64,000 nt of DNA from Pseudomonas cavernae. GTDB lineage: Bacteria > Pseudomonadota > Gammaproteobacteria > Pseudomonadales > Pseudomonadaceae. The DNA lies in contig NZ_CP032419.1 of the NCBI RefSeq assembly GCF_003595175.1, positions 3,100,001 to 3,164,000 on the forward strand, written 5' to 3'. The stretch's first letter is position 1; each line of letters opens with the position of its first letter. A program made the position numbers and the translations under genes. This document shows positions 8,678-22,473 of the stretch, piece after piece. A model generated the notes under the pieces. The model did no database searches. It saw nothing but the letters and a program-made list of their open reading frames with translations, and was not told the DNA's origin.

Positions 8678-10126
8678 TTAGCGCGGGAAGGCTGGCGGGT
8701 TGACCCCGGCCATCTCTTCCATCACGCGCACCACCTGGCAGCTGTAACCGAACTCGTTGTCGTACCACACGTAGAGGACCACGCGGTTGTCGTTGCAGAT
8801 GGTCGCTTCGGCATCGACCACACCGGCGTGGCGCGAGCCGACGAAGTCGGTGGACACCACTTCCTGCGAGGCGACGTAATCGATCTGCTTCTGCAGTTCC
8901 GAATGCATGGCCATCTGGCGCAGGTACTCGTTGACCTCATCGCGCGTGGTGGACTTCTCAAGGTTCAGGTTGAGAATGGCCATCGACACGTTCGGCGTCG
9001 GTACGCGAATGGCGTTGCCGGTCAGCTTGCCTTTCAGGATCGGCAGCGCCTTGGCCGCAGCGGTGGCCGCACCGGTTTCGGTGATGACCATGTTCAGCGG
9101 TGCGCTACGACCACGGCGATCGCCTTTGTGGAAGTTGTCGATCAGATTCTGGTCGTTAGTGTAGCTGTGTACGGTTTCCACATGACCATTGACGATGCCG
9201 TACTGGTCATTGATCGCTTTCAGCACCGGTACGATGGCATTGGTGGTGCAGGACGCCGCGGAGATGATCTTGTCGTCTGCGGTGATTTCGCTGTGGTTGA
9301 TGCCGTGCACGATGTTCTTCAGCGCGCCCTTGCCAGGAGCGGTGAGCACCACGCGAGCAACACCCGGGCAGGCCAGGTGCTGGCCGAGGCCGTCGGCATC
9401 ACGCCATACGCCGGTGTTATCGACCAGCAGGGCGTTCTTGATGCCGTACTGGGTGTAATCGACTTCCTTCGGGTCTTTGGCGTAGATCACTTGGATCAGG
9501 TTGCCGTTGGCGGTCAGGGTGTTGTTGGCCTCATCGATGGTGATGGTGCCGTCGAACTTGCCATGTACCGAGTCGCGGCGCAGCAGGCTGGCACGTTTGA
9601 CCAGATCATTGCTCGCCCCTTTGCGCACGACGATGGCGCGCAGACGCAGGCCGTCGCCACCACCGGTCTTCTCGATCAGGATACGCGCCAGCAGGCGGCC
9701 GATGCGACCGAAGCCGTAGAGCACCACGTCGGTGCCTTCACGGCCGGAGCCGTTCTGCTTGCCGACCACATCAGCCAGCTCGTCCTTGACGAACTGCTCG
9801 AGGCTGCGAGCGCGGCCTTCGGCCTTGAACTTGGCAGCCATCTTGCCCAGGTCGACCGAGGCGGCGCCCAGCTTGAGCTCGCTCATGGCCTTGAGGATCG
9901 GGAAGGTATCGTGCACCGACAGTTCGCTGTCGTTGGCCAGACGATGGCGGGCGAAGCGGTGGGCTTTCAGAATGTCGATCACCGAACGGTTGATCAGACC
10001 ACGGCCGTAGATCGAGGTCACTACGCTGTTATTGCGGTAGAGCTGGCCAATCAGCGGAATCATCGCTTCCGCGAGGGCTTCACGGTCAATCCACTCACCG
10101 AGACACTGGTCGGGCTTCTGAGTCAC
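8678..10126 (-). CDS. gap: Glyceraldehyde-3-phosphate dehydrogenase, long form
   Basis: 482-residue GAPDH of the NAD(P)-dependent type with an unusual N-terminal helical region of about 125 residues before the Rossmann motif VVLYGFGRIGRLLARILIEKT. The catalytic segment SAASCTTNAIVP contains the nucleophilic Cys, and the C-terminal WYDNEFGYSCQVVRVMEEM is canonical. The GTG at 10126 is chosen because a GGAAGG ribosome site lies 9-10 bases upstream; the in-frame ATG at 10144 has none. The gene diverges from mfd. It matches PA3001-type GAPDH, thought to act in the gluconeogenic or pentose-linked direction; the direction is family knowledge, not visible here. Confidence 0.93.
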   Translation of the reverse strand: MTQKPDQCLGEWIDREALAEAMIPLIGQLYRNNSVVTSIYGRGLINRSVIDILKAHRFARHRLANDSELSVHDTFPILKAMSELKLGAASVDLGKMAAKFKAEGRARSLEQFVKDELADVVGKQNGSGREGTDVVLYGFGRIGRLLARILIEKTGGGDGLRLRAIVVRKGASNDLVKRASLLRRDSVHGKFDGTITIDEANNTLTANGNLIQVIYAKDPKEVDYTQYGIKNALLVDNTGVWRDADGLGQHLACPGVARVVLTAPGKGALKNIVHGINHSEITADDKIISAASCTTNAIVPVLKAINDQYGIVNGHVETVHSYTNDQNLIDNFHKGDRRGRSAPLNMVITETGAATAAAKALPILKGKLTGNAIRVPTPNVSMAILNLNLEKSTTRDEVNEYLRQMAMHSELQKQIDYVASQEVVSTDFVGSRHAGVVDAEATICNDNRVVLYVWYDNEFGYSCQVVRVMEEMAGVNPPAFPR

Positions 10127-10282
10127 GGGCAGTACCTTCCACATGTAGGGGCTGAAAAAAGGGGCTACATTATGACGGCGCCAGATGGCGACGGCAATCG
10201 GCAGCCGCGCTGACACTGACAGCAGGTCATCAGGATAGTTACAATCCGCCGGTCCATTTCCCGACCGGAGCGACGACCGCCC

Positions 10283-13723
<3,441 letters not shown>

Positions 13724-13735
13724 AGGACTGACTTC

Positions 13736-14257
13736 ATGCGTATCTTCCGCCATCTGGCCCTGCTACTCGCTTTGTTCGCCCCGCTGGCCATGGCCGATGG
13801 GCAGTATCAGGTCGAACTGATCGTCTTCCGCCAGGCCGGCGACCCGCTGCCGGCCAGCCAGCCGGCGCCGGACGACTGGGCCGCAGGCGCGCAGGCGATC
13901 GCCGGCAGCGAGCGCGGCACCGCCCTGGATGACGCCGCCGCCAAGCTGAGCCCGGACAACGGCTATCAGGTGCTGCTGCACAAGGCCTGGGCGCAGAACC
14001 TGTCTGCCACGCCGAGCAAGGTCGCGGTCGCGGAAGGCAACCAGCAGTTCGGCCATCACCCGGTTGAAGGCACCGTCACGCTTACCCAGGTGCGCTTCAC
14101 CGATGTCGCCCTGGACTTCTGGATCAACCGCTTCGATGCCGACGGCTTGCTCACCGGCAGCGAGCGCCTGAAGCAGAACGCGCGCCTGAAGAATGGCGAG
14201 CTGACCTATCTGGATCACTCCAACCTCGGCGTACTGATCAAGATCGTGCCGCTGTAA
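13736..14257 (+). CDS. CsiV-family exported protein
   Basis: 173-residue periplasmic protein with a signal peptide (MRIFRHLALLLALFAPLAMADG, cleavage after AMA). The mature start QYQVELIVFRQ and the end LDHSNLGVLIKIVPL are characteristic of the CsiV family (named in Shewanella as a peptidoglycan-binding partner of the CsiD/GW1-type system; the role in Pseudomonas is not established). An AAAGGA ribosome site precedes the ATG. It lies 12 bp after mfd and 5 bp before the helicase gene, so the three are probably co-transcribed. Confidence 0.8.
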   Translation: MRIFRHLALLLALFAPLAMADGQYQVELIVFRQAGDPLPASQPAPDDWAAGAQAIAGSERGTALDDAAAKLSPDNGYQVLLHKAWAQNLSATPSKVAVAEGNQQFGHHPVEGTVTLTQVRFTDVALDFWINRFDADGLLTGSERLKQNARLKNGELTYLDHSNLGVLIKIVPL

Positions 14258-14262
14258 CCGGC

Positions 14263-16920
14263 ATGGACAGCATCTCGGCATTCGTCGCACGGCTGCGCAG
14301 CCTGCCCTGGACCAATGCCTTCGATGCCGCCACCCTGCGTCGCGGCGAGGGTTATGCCCGCGAGCAGCGCGTCCACGCCGTCGAGCTCAGCGGCCAGCAG
14401 CTCACCGCCCATTGCCGCGGCTCGGGCAAGCACAACTACCGCCAGCTGATCCGTCTCGACCCCGCCTTCGCGGCGGTCGCCGGCCGCTGCAGCTGCCCGG
14501 TCGGCTACAACTGCAAGCATGTGGTCGCGGTGCTCCTGCACCTGCTGGAGCAGCCGCCGCAAGCCGAGATACCAACGGCACGGCTGGAACGTCGCATCGA
14601 CGACCTGCAGCCCACCCCCCTGCTCAGCCTCGGCAGCCTCACTCACGCCTACTACGATCCGCGCAACGCACGCACCCTCAGCAGCTACCAGCACCGTGCC
14701 GGGCTGGCCTTTCTTTATGAAGGCGAAAAAACCCATGGCCGCCTGGGCAAAACTGGACGGTTCCGCGCCGTCCGCGACCACGAGATACTCTCCATCGCCC
14801 GCCAACCGCAGGCCGAGCAGGCCTTGCGCAAGATCCTGCAGCAGTGCGGCTTCAGCCCCTCCCTGCGACAAAGCCAGGCGCTGCCCCCGGACTCGGCGGA
14901 AATGTTCGAACTGCCCAGCGAGGAGGCTTGGCTGAATTTCGTCCAACAGCAGTTGCCCGCACTACAGGCACAGGGCTGGCAAATCGAGATCACGCCTGGC
15001 TTCGCTTTCGACCTCACCCCGGTGGACAGCTGGTACGCCGAGCTCGACGAAGCGCCCGAGCACGATTGGTTCGAGCTGGAACTGGGCATCGTCGTCGACG
15101 GCCGGCGCATCAGCCTGTTGCCGGTGCTGCTGCGTTTGATCCAGCGCACCCCGGAACTGCTCAGTGCCCAGAGCCTGGCCAAGCGCGCGGATTCAGAAAT
15201 GCTGCGCCTACAGCTCGACGCCCAGCGCTCGACGGACGGCCAGCCACTGCAAGTGCTGCTGCCCTTCGGCCGCCTCAAGCCAGTGTTGAGCACCCTCGGC
15301 GAACTCTATCTACCCGATCAGCCAGCCAGCGCCAGCCTGCGTCTGGCCGCCCCCGACGCCGCGCGCCTGCAGGGCCTGGACGGCCTGGAGCTGCACTGGC
15401 AAGGCGGCGAGCGCCTGCGCGAATTCGCCCACAAGCTACGCGACTGCCAGCATACCGTCGTCGCGCCGCCCCTTGGCCTGAATGCCGAATTACGCCCCTA
15501 CCAGCTCGACGGCCTGAGCTGGATGCAGACGCTGCGCGAACTGGAAACCGGCGGCGTGCTGGGCGATGACATGGGCCTGGGCAAGACCTTGCAAAGCCTG
15601 GCCCACCTGCTCACGGAAAAGCGCGCCGGACGCCTCGACCGCCCGGCTCTGGCGGTGATGCCCACCAGCCTGATTCCCAACTGGCAGGACGAAGCCGCAC
15701 GCTTTACTCCCGCGCTGCGTGTGCTGGCCCTGCACGGCCCGCAGCGCCAGCAGAATTTCCCGCATCTGGCCGACTACGATCTGCTGCTGACCACTTACGC
15801 CTTGCTGCCCCGCGACCTCGAGCGGCTACGCCAGCAACCCTTGCACGTGCTGATCCTCGACGAAGCGCAGTACATCAAGAACCCGACCAGCAAGGCGGCC
15901 CAGGCCGCCCGACAGCTCGAGGCGCGACAACGCCTGTGCTTGACCGGCACGCCGCTGGAAAATCACCTGGGCGAACTCTGGTCGCTATTCCACTTCCTCA
16001 TGCCCGGCTGGCTCGGCGACAACAAACAGTTCAACCGCGACTACCGCACGCCGATCGAAAAGCATGGCGATCCCGCCCGCCTGGCTCACCTCAATGCGCG
16101 ACTCAAGCCGTTCCTGCTGCGGCGCAAGAAGGAAGAGGTGGCCAAGGAACTGCCGGCCAAGAGCGAAATCGTTCACTGGGTCGAACTCAACGAGGCGCAA
16201 CGCGACCTCTACGAGACGGTACGCCTAGCGATGGACCGCAAGGTGCGCGAGGAAATCGAGCGTAAGGGCCTGGGCCGCAGCCAGATCGTCATCCTTGAGG
16301 CGCTGCTGAAGCTGCGCCAGGTCTGTTGCGACCTGCGCCTGGTGAAGAGCGAAATGCCCGGGCGCAAGATCGGCAGCCATTCGAGCAAGCTCGACAGCCT
16401 GCTGGAGATGCTCGCCGAACTGCTCGAAGAGGGCCGCCGCGTGCTGCTGTTCTCGCAATTCACCTCGATGCTCGCGCTGATCGAAGAAGAACTGCAGCAC
16501 CGCGAACTGCCCTATGTGCAGATCACCGGCGCCACCCGCGATCGGCGTACGCCGGTGCGGCGCTTTCAGAACGGTGAAGTGCCGCTGTTTCTGATCAGCC
16601 TTAAGGCCGGTGGCACCGGCCTCAATCTGACCGCCGCCGATACCGTGATCCACTTCGATCCCTGGTGGAATCCGGCGGCGGAAAACCAGGCCACCGACCG
16701 CGCCTATCGCATCGGCCAGGACAAGCCGGTATTCGTCTACAAGTTGATCGCCCGCGGCACCGTCGAGGAAAAGATCCAGCAGTTGCAGCAACGCAAAGCC
16801 GCCCTCGCCGCTGGCGTACTGGAAGGCGACGAGAAGGCCGATTGGCAGATTCAGCCGGAGGACATCGATGCCCTATTCGCCCCGCTGCCGGGCGCGTCCG
16901 GCAAGCGCACAGGACGTTGA
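14263..16920 (+). CDS. SNF2-family DEAD/DEAH helicase with N-terminal SWIM zinc finger
   Basis: 885-residue Swi2/Snf2 ATPase. A SWIM-type zinc motif CxCx5CxH is at C76, C78, C84, H86, followed by a spacer domain of about 330 residues with no recognised motif. The ATPase has Walker A GDDMGLGKT near 435, DEAQ near 531, LTGTPLENHLGELWSL near 564, and C-terminal helicase motifs LFSQFTSM and LKAGGTGLNLTAADTVIHFDPWWNP near 727-805, ending with the DRAYRIGQ box. Such proteins (HepA/RapA-like) remodel protein-DNA complexes; the specific target is unknown. It lies 5 bp after the CsiV-like gene and is followed by a 146-bp repeat. Confidence 0.88.
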   Translation: MDSISAFVARLRSLPWTNAFDAATLRRGEGYAREQRVHAVELSGQQLTAHCRGSGKHNYRQLIRLDPAFAAVAGRCSCPVGYNCKHVVAVLLHLLEQPPQAEIPTARLERRIDDLQPTPLLSLGSLTHAYYDPRNARTLSSYQHRAGLAFLYEGEKTHGRLGKTGRFRAVRDHEILSIARQPQAEQALRKILQQCGFSPSLRQSQALPPDSAEMFELPSEEAWLNFVQQQLPALQAQGWQIEITPGFAFDLTPVDSWYAELDEAPEHDWFELELGIVVDGRRISLLPVLLRLIQRTPELLSAQSLAKRADSEMLRLQLDAQRSTDGQPLQVLLPFGRLKPVLSTLGELYLPDQPASASLRLAAPDAARLQGLDGLELHWQGGERLREFAHKLRDCQHTVVAPPLGLNAELRPYQLDGLSWMQTLRELETGGVLGDDMGLGKTLQSLAHLLTEKRAGRLDRPALAVMPTSLIPNWQDEAARFTPALRVLALHGPQRQQNFPHLADYDLLLTTYALLPRDLERLRQQPLHVLILDEAQYIKNPTSKAAQAARQLEARQRLCLTGTPLENHLGELWSLFHFLMPGWLGDNKQFNRDYRTPIEKHGDPARLAHLNARLKPFLLRRKKEEVAKELPAKSEIVHWVELNEAQRDLYETVRLAMDRKVREEIERKGLGRSQIVILEALLKLRQVCCDLRLVKSEMPGRKIGSHSSKLDSLLEMLAELLEEGRRVLLFSQFTSMLALIEEELQHRELPYVQITGATRDRRTPVRRFQNGEVPLFLISLKAGGTGLNLTAADTVIHFDPWWNPAAENQATDRAYRIGQDKPVFVYKLIARGTVEEKIQQLQQRKAALAAGVLEGDEKADWQIQPEDIDALFAPLPGASGKRTGR

Positions 16921-16935
16921 GCAGCTCGCAGGCTC

Positions 16936-17078
16936 TTAGAGTCTGTTTACGATCTCGCGTGCTAGAGCCAGACAAGGCGAAATCGGGCGAAGAAGCGCAG
17001 TTTACGCGTTGTAAATGAGCATTCTGAGCCCGATTTCAACGCCGTATGGCCGACGCGCAGCAGATCGTAAACAGGCTC

Positions 17079-17081
<3 letters not shown>
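16936..17081 (-). repeat. 146-bp stop-codon-associated structured repeat, copy 1
   Basis: Copy 1 of a repeat found three times in the window. The imperfect terminal inverted repeats are about 20 bp (16936-16955 and 17062-17081; motif CTGTTTACGATCT). An internal 10-bp stem (GAAATCGGGC / GCCCGATTTC) encloses a small TTTAC...GTAAA hairpin. The oriented 5' end coincides with the TAA stop of the phosphorylase gene (17079-17081). If the core is taken as 16939-17078 (140 bp), it is flanked by direct TTA repeats. It separates the helicase and phosphorylase genes, which converge here. Confidence 0.9.
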
Positions 17082-18837
<1,756 letters not shown>

Positions 18838-18846
18838 AACGAATCC

Positions 18847-19371
18847 TTACACGAGTTCGGCCGCGGCCCAGTCCGGGCACGGCGCTTCATCGATTAGCAC
18901 CGCACAGTGGATGGGAACACGCGGGAAGAGTTCCAGCAGATCGGCATTGCGCAAACGAATGCAGCCGTGGGAGAGCGGCACACCCATGGGCTCGCTATCG
19001 GGCGTACCGTGCAGGTAGATGTAGCGGCGGAAGGTATCGACGCCGCCGAGACGGTTGCGGCCTGGCTCGCAGCCACTCAGCCAGAGGATACGGGTGAGAA
19101 TCCAGTCGCGCCCGGGAAATTGCGCATTCAGTTCAGTGGACCAGACTTCGCCGGTCCAACGTCGCCCACGCAGCACTGCCCCTGCTGGCAAGCTTTCGCC
19201 GATTTTTGCCCGCACCTGATGCAGGCCACGCGGAGTACAACCCGAGCCATGGCGCTCGCCGGCCCCCTTCAACGCCGTAGAAACCGGCAGGCGCAGCACC
19301 AGCCGCCCGGCGGCGAAGCCATAAAGGCACTGGTCGGCGAGAGAAATGTGCAGAAGATCGAGAGTGCGCAT
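18847..19371 (-). CDS. L,D-transpeptidase (YkuD domain), no obvious signal peptide
   Basis: 174-residue YkuD-fold protein. The catalytic signature is complete: His121 (HGTP), His135 and Cys137 in SHGCIRLRN. YkuD enzymes make 3-3 peptidoglycan cross-links or attach proteins to the wall. The N-terminus (MRTLDLLHISLADQCLYG) does not look like a signal peptide, unusual for an enzyme whose substrate is periplasmic; short versions of this kind exist in Pseudomonas near nagZ. It is the first gene of the nagZ-phosphorylase run. Confidence 0.87.
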   Translation of the reverse strand: MRTLDLLHISLADQCLYGFAAGRLVLRLPVSTALKGAGERHGSGCTPRGLHQVRAKIGESLPAGAVLRGRRWTGEVWSTELNAQFPGRDWILTRILWLSGCEPGRNRLGGVDTFRRYIYLHGTPDSEPMGVPLSHGCIRLRNADLLELFPRVPIHCAVLIDEAPCPDWAAAELV

Positions 19372-19420
19372 GGGCGGCTAGCTTAGCCGATCAGGCCAGC
19401 CGCGCCCACCGCCAGGCGGG

Positions 19421-20131
19421 TCAGACCTTGGCCGCAGCCGGGGTCGCCGTCTTGCTGCGCGGTTTCAGTTGCGCGGCAGCCAGAGCCTCATCGGTCACCC
19501 CGCTGTCGGCCCGCATGGCCGCCGCCAGAAACGGCACCATCAGGCGCATCACCTGCTCAATGGAGGTGTTGACGCCGAAGTCATTTTCGGCAATTGCCCG
19601 CAATGCCTTGATCCCGGACATGCTGAACGCCGCCGCGCCGAGCATGAAGTGGATGCGCCAGAACAGTTCGAGCGGCGGAATGCGCGGAGCCCCCTCATGC
19701 AACAACATCATGTAACGGCGAAACACCTTGCCATAGGCGTCTTCCAGATAGCGCCGCAGATGCCCCTGGCTCTGGCTGAAGGCCAGACCGAGCAAGCGCA
19801 TGAAAATCGACAGATCGTTGCCGCTGCGCGGCTTTACCGCCAGCGCTTGCTCGACCAGGATCTCCAGCAACTCCTCGAGACTGGCCTTATGCTCGGCCCT
19901 AGCCTGCCGACGATCCAGTTCGCGCTCGAGACTGTTGCAGAAAGGTCCGAGAAAGCGCGAGAACACCGCCTGAATCAGCGCTTTCTTCGAACCGAAGTGA
20001 TAGTTCACCGCCGCCAGGTTGACCCCGGCCTTGCTGGTAATCGAACGCAACGAGGTCTCAGCGAAACCTTTTTCGGCGAACAACTGTTCTGCTGCGTCGA
20101 GAATACGTTCGACGGTTTCCGACTGGGCCAT
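19421..20131 (-). CDS. psrA: TetR-family transcriptional regulator PsrA
   Basis: 236-residue TetR repressor/activator that senses long-chain fatty acids and in Pseudomonas controls fad genes, rpoS and itself. The N-terminal helix-turn-helix is clear ([43 protein letters not shown], residues about 10-52). The ATG at 20131 begins [11 protein letters not shown]; the longer open frame upstream runs through the promoter and is not used. An operator matching the PsrA consensus overlaps its promoter. Adjacent lexA is divergent. A candidate second site lies upstream of fadB. Confidence 0.95.
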   Translation of the reverse strand: MAQSETVERILDAAEQLFAEKGFAETSLRSITSKAGVNLAAVNYHFGSKKALIQAVFSRFLGPFCNSLERELDRRQARAEHKASLEELLEILVEQALAVKPRSGNDLSIFMRLLGLAFSQSQGHLRRYLEDAYGKVFRRYMMLLHEGAPRIPPLELFWRIHFMLGAAAFSMSGIKALRAIAENDFGVNTSIEQVMRLMVPFLAAAMRADSGVTDEALAAAQLKPRSKTATPAAAKV

Positions 20132-20146
20132 TACAAATATACCTAA

Positions 20147-20191
20147 CAAACACTTGTTTGAAACATACGTACCACCCTGCTCGCTTGTCAA
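20147..20191 (-). promoter_or_regulatory. psrA: psrA promoter with PsrA-type operator
   Basis: On the minus strand, TTGACA (20186-20191) and TATGTT (20162-20167) are spaced by 18 bp. The perfect palindrome CAAACACTTGTTTG (20147-20160) lies just downstream, over the expected transcription start. It fits the published PsrA consensus (C/G)AAAC-N2-4-GTTT(G/C), implying autorepression. Confidence 0.85.
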
Positions 20192-20302
20192 GCAACGCAT
20201 GCAGGCTCCAGCCAGCTTGCTTGCGAGCCCGCTAATCATAAGCCTAAACCAGACGCTGATTGGGACGCGTAAGTTACAGCGGCCTGACAATCCAAGCAGG
20301 GA

Positions 20303-20354
20303 TTGCCAAGGCCGAATCACTGTATATAATTCCAGTCACTGTATAAAAAAACAG
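20303..20354 (+). promoter_or_regulatory. lexA: lexA promoter with two SOS (LexA) boxes
   Basis: The -35 TTGCCA (20303-20308) and a perfect -10 TATAAT (20325-20330) are 16 bp apart. SOS box 1, CTGTATATAATTCCAG (20320-20335), covers the -10 and has one deviation from CTGT-N8-ACAG. SOS box 2, CTGTATAAAAAAACAG (20339-20354), is a full match over the start site. Two tandem boxes predict tight autorepression. Confidence 0.93.
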
Positions 20355-20363
20355 AGTACAGCC

Positions 20364-20972
20364 ATGCTGAAGCTAACGCCGCGCCAAACCGAGATTCTGG
20401 AGTTCATCAAGCGTTGCCTGGAAGATAACGGCTACCCTCCGACGCGCGCGGAAATCGCCCAGGAACTCGGCTTCAAGTCACCCAATGCCGCCGAAGAACA
20501 TCTCAAGGCGCTGGCCCGCAAAGGCGCCATCGAGATGACCCCCGGGGCCTCCCGTGGTATCCGCATCCCCGGTTTCGAACCGAGCAGTGAGGAAGAAGGT
20601 CTGCCCATCATCGGCCGAGTCGCGGCCGGCGCGCCGATCTTGGCGCAACAGAATGTCGAAGAGGCCTGCCGGATCAACCCAGCCTTTTTCCAGCCTGCCG
20701 CCGATTATCTGTTACGCGTACGCGGCATGAGCATGAAGGACGTCGGCATCCTTGATGGCGACCTACTGGCAGTGCATACCACCCGCGAAGCACGCAATGG
20801 CCAGATCGTCGTGGCCCGGCTGGATGATGAGGTCACAGTGAAACGCTTCAAACGCGAAGGCAACAAGGTCTGGCTGATTGCCGAAAACCCCGAATTCGCC
20901 CCCATCGAAGTAGATCTGGAAACCCAGGATCTGATCATTGAAGGTTTGAGTGTCGGCGTAATCCGCCGCTAG
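20364..20972 (+). CDS. lexA: SOS repressor LexA
   Basis: 202-residue repressor of the SOS regulon. The winged-helix N-domain ([15 protein letters not shown] ... [13 protein letters not shown]) is followed by the self-cleavage site Ala88-Gly89 (GRVAAGAP) and the catalytic dyad Ser123 (GMSMKD) and Lys160 (VTVKRF) of the peptidase S24 fold. The ATG at 20364 follows the two SOS boxes directly; the longer frame upstream is spurious. The sulA-like gene begins 10 bp downstream, so both are in one SOS-induced operon. Confidence 0.98.
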   Translation: MLKLTPRQTEILEFIKRCLEDNGYPPTRAEIAQELGFKSPNAAEEHLKALARKGAIEMTPGASRGIRIPGFEPSSEEEGLPIIGRVAAGAPILAQQNVEEACRINPAFFQPAADYLLRVRGMSMKDVGILDGDLLAVHTTREARNGQIVVARLDDEVTVKRFKREGNKVWLIAENPEFAPIEVDLETQDLIIEGLSVGVIRR

Positions 20973-20982
20973 AGGAGGCTTT

Positions 20983-21459
20983 ATGCAGTTCCCGCAGTCG
21001 CTCAGTCGTACTCAGCTTCCACTGTTCGAGGCCTTTCTGGCTCAACCCGTGGCGCCGTCGATACCCGAAATTGCAGATACCGCCGCCTGGTTCGATGAAC
21101 CTGAAACGTTCAGTGAACTGTCGCTGCGGGGTGCCGTAGGCAACCGCCTGCATCTGCTGGCGCCGATCCTCCGGGAATTAAGCGAGAACCTCGATGCCCG
21201 TTGGCTGACCTTAATCGCTCCACCCGCCAGCCTGACCCAAGCTTGGCTGCGCGACACCGGCCTGAACCGCGAGCGCATCCTGATTCTGCAACCAAGTCAG
21301 GGCCAAAGTGCTCTGCAACTGGCTTGCGAGGCCCTGCGCCTCGGCCGCAGTCACACAGTTGTCAGCTGGCTACACCCGCTACATAGCCCAGCGCGCCAGG
21401 AACTGGCCGCCGCCGCCCGCCAGGGTGGTGCTCAGAGCCTGAATATCAGCCTGGGTTGA
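20983..21459 (+). CDS. sulA: SulA-type SOS cell-division inhibitor
   Basis: 158-residue protein of the SulA/RecA-like-fold family that blocks FtsZ assembly during the SOS response. The core GNRLHLLAPILRELSENLDARWLTLIAPP...LTQAWLRDTGLNRERILIL and the end GRSHTVVSWLHPL are typical of Pseudomonas SulA. A strong AGAGGAGG ribosome site precedes the ATG. Placement directly behind lexA under the shared promoter is characteristic of Pseudomonas and supports the assignment despite low sequence conservation of this family. Confidence 0.9.
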   Translation: MQFPQSLSRTQLPLFEAFLAQPVAPSIPEIADTAAWFDEPETFSELSLRGAVGNRLHLLAPILRELSENLDARWLTLIAPPASLTQAWLRDTGLNRERILILQPSQGQSALQLACEALRLGRSHTVVSWLHPLHSPARQELAAAARQGGAQSLNISLG

Positions 21460-21573
21460 CAGAAAAGCCGAGAGCTCGACTCCCCTCGGCACAAGGATGT
21501 GCCACTCTCACCATGCGAGCACGGCCTACAGCAGCGCTCAATCGATTTATCGCCTTACCCCACCGCACTCGAC

Positions 21574-21807
21574 TCAGTGCAGCACTCGCGGCTCTTCATC
21601 GCGGTCGAAATCGCCTTCCGCCAGGCGCCCTGCCATCTGCACCCCGACATTCAGCATGGCTTTGGCCACCTCAATATGGTGGCCCTGCAGAAAAGTCTTG
21701 GCATCGGCGGAAAAGTCCAGAGTCACCAATGCCTCTTGATCCTCGGCGCGTCGCAAGGCAATACGCCCGTCGGGCAATTCCACGATTTCAAGAAAGGATG
21801 TAGACAT
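21574..21807 (-). CDS. Small conserved Pseudomonas protein of unknown function
   Basis: 77-residue acidic protein (MSTSFLEIVELPDGRIALRRA...) with no signal peptide or known motif. The beta-rich first half (EIVELPDGRIALRRAEDQEALVTLDFS) is followed by an amphipathic helix and an acidic tail (GDFDRDEEPRVLH). Its position between sulA and the DUF6586-like gene corresponds to PA3009 (from memory). A GGAGGTTCTG ribosome-like site lies upstream of the ATG on the minus strand. Confidence 0.75.
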   Translation of the reverse strand: MSTSFLEIVELPDGRIALRRAEDQEALVTLDFSADAKTFLQGHHIEVAKAMLNVGVQMAGRLAEGDFDRDEEPRVLH

Positions 21808-21879
21808 CAGAACCTCCAGAAAAGGGCCGCGAGTGTACCAGTCGGCTGGGGTTCTGCCCTAGCCCAGGCGCCAAGCGAC

Positions 21880-22395
21880 TCAGCACTCACTGAGCGACTC
21901 ACGAAAACGCAGCGCCAGCCCTTTCAGCTGTTGCCGCCAGTCCTCAAGCTCCTGGCGCGCCAGTGGCACTTCTTCATCCAGGCTGACCGACTCGATCAAC
22001 GGCAAGGCCGGATCGACTTTGGCCTTCTTGGGTGCCTGCGGTGGCTGAAATAACGCCGCATACGCGGCCAATAGCTGCGCCAGCCAGGTTTCCGACTGCT
22101 GCGCCAGCTCGACCAACTCGGCCAGCTCCGGACAGGGTGCCTGACTTAACACCTCAGGCAGCAGGAACAGCTCGACGCGCGGCACATGGCTTTGCGGCAG
22201 GCGGTAATAGCCCGCGATCTCATGACACAGTCCGAGCAAGGCGCCATAGAGATGGAACAGCACCGCCTCGCGTTCGGACTGGATCAGCGCCTGGGCATTC
22301 ATCGCCCGCCCTTCTTCCGCCTGCTGCCAGGCAGTGAGGGCCAGGCCGGCGAAATACAGTTTCTGGTTCGTGCGGGTATAGAGTTCGTGGGCCAT
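21880..22395 (-). CDS. Conserved helical protein of unknown function (DUF6586-like)
   Basis: 171-residue, all-helical cytoplasmic protein (MAHELYTRTNQKLYFAGLALTAWQQAEEGRAMNAQ...). The segment AVLFHLYGALLGLCHEIAGYYRL and the alpha-rich C-terminal half suggest a small helical bundle. I recognise it as the Pseudomonas family at PA3010 (DUF6586, recalled, not checked). The ATG at 22395 is preferred over one ten codons upstream because the family starts MAHELYTRTN. Confidence 0.75.
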   Translation of the reverse strand: MAHELYTRTNQKLYFAGLALTAWQQAEEGRAMNAQALIQSEREAVLFHLYGALLGLCHEIAGYYRLPQSHVPRVELFLLPEVLSQAPCPELAELVELAQQSETWLAQLLAAYAALFQPPQAPKKAKVDPALPLIESVSLDEEVPLARQELEDWRQQLKGLALRFRESLSEC

Positions 22396-22473
22396 TGCAG
22401 CGCCCTCCACGGCAAGTACGTTCACTATACGCGCGCCAGCTGGAGACCGGCGCGCGCTTATCCGATTGGGTGT

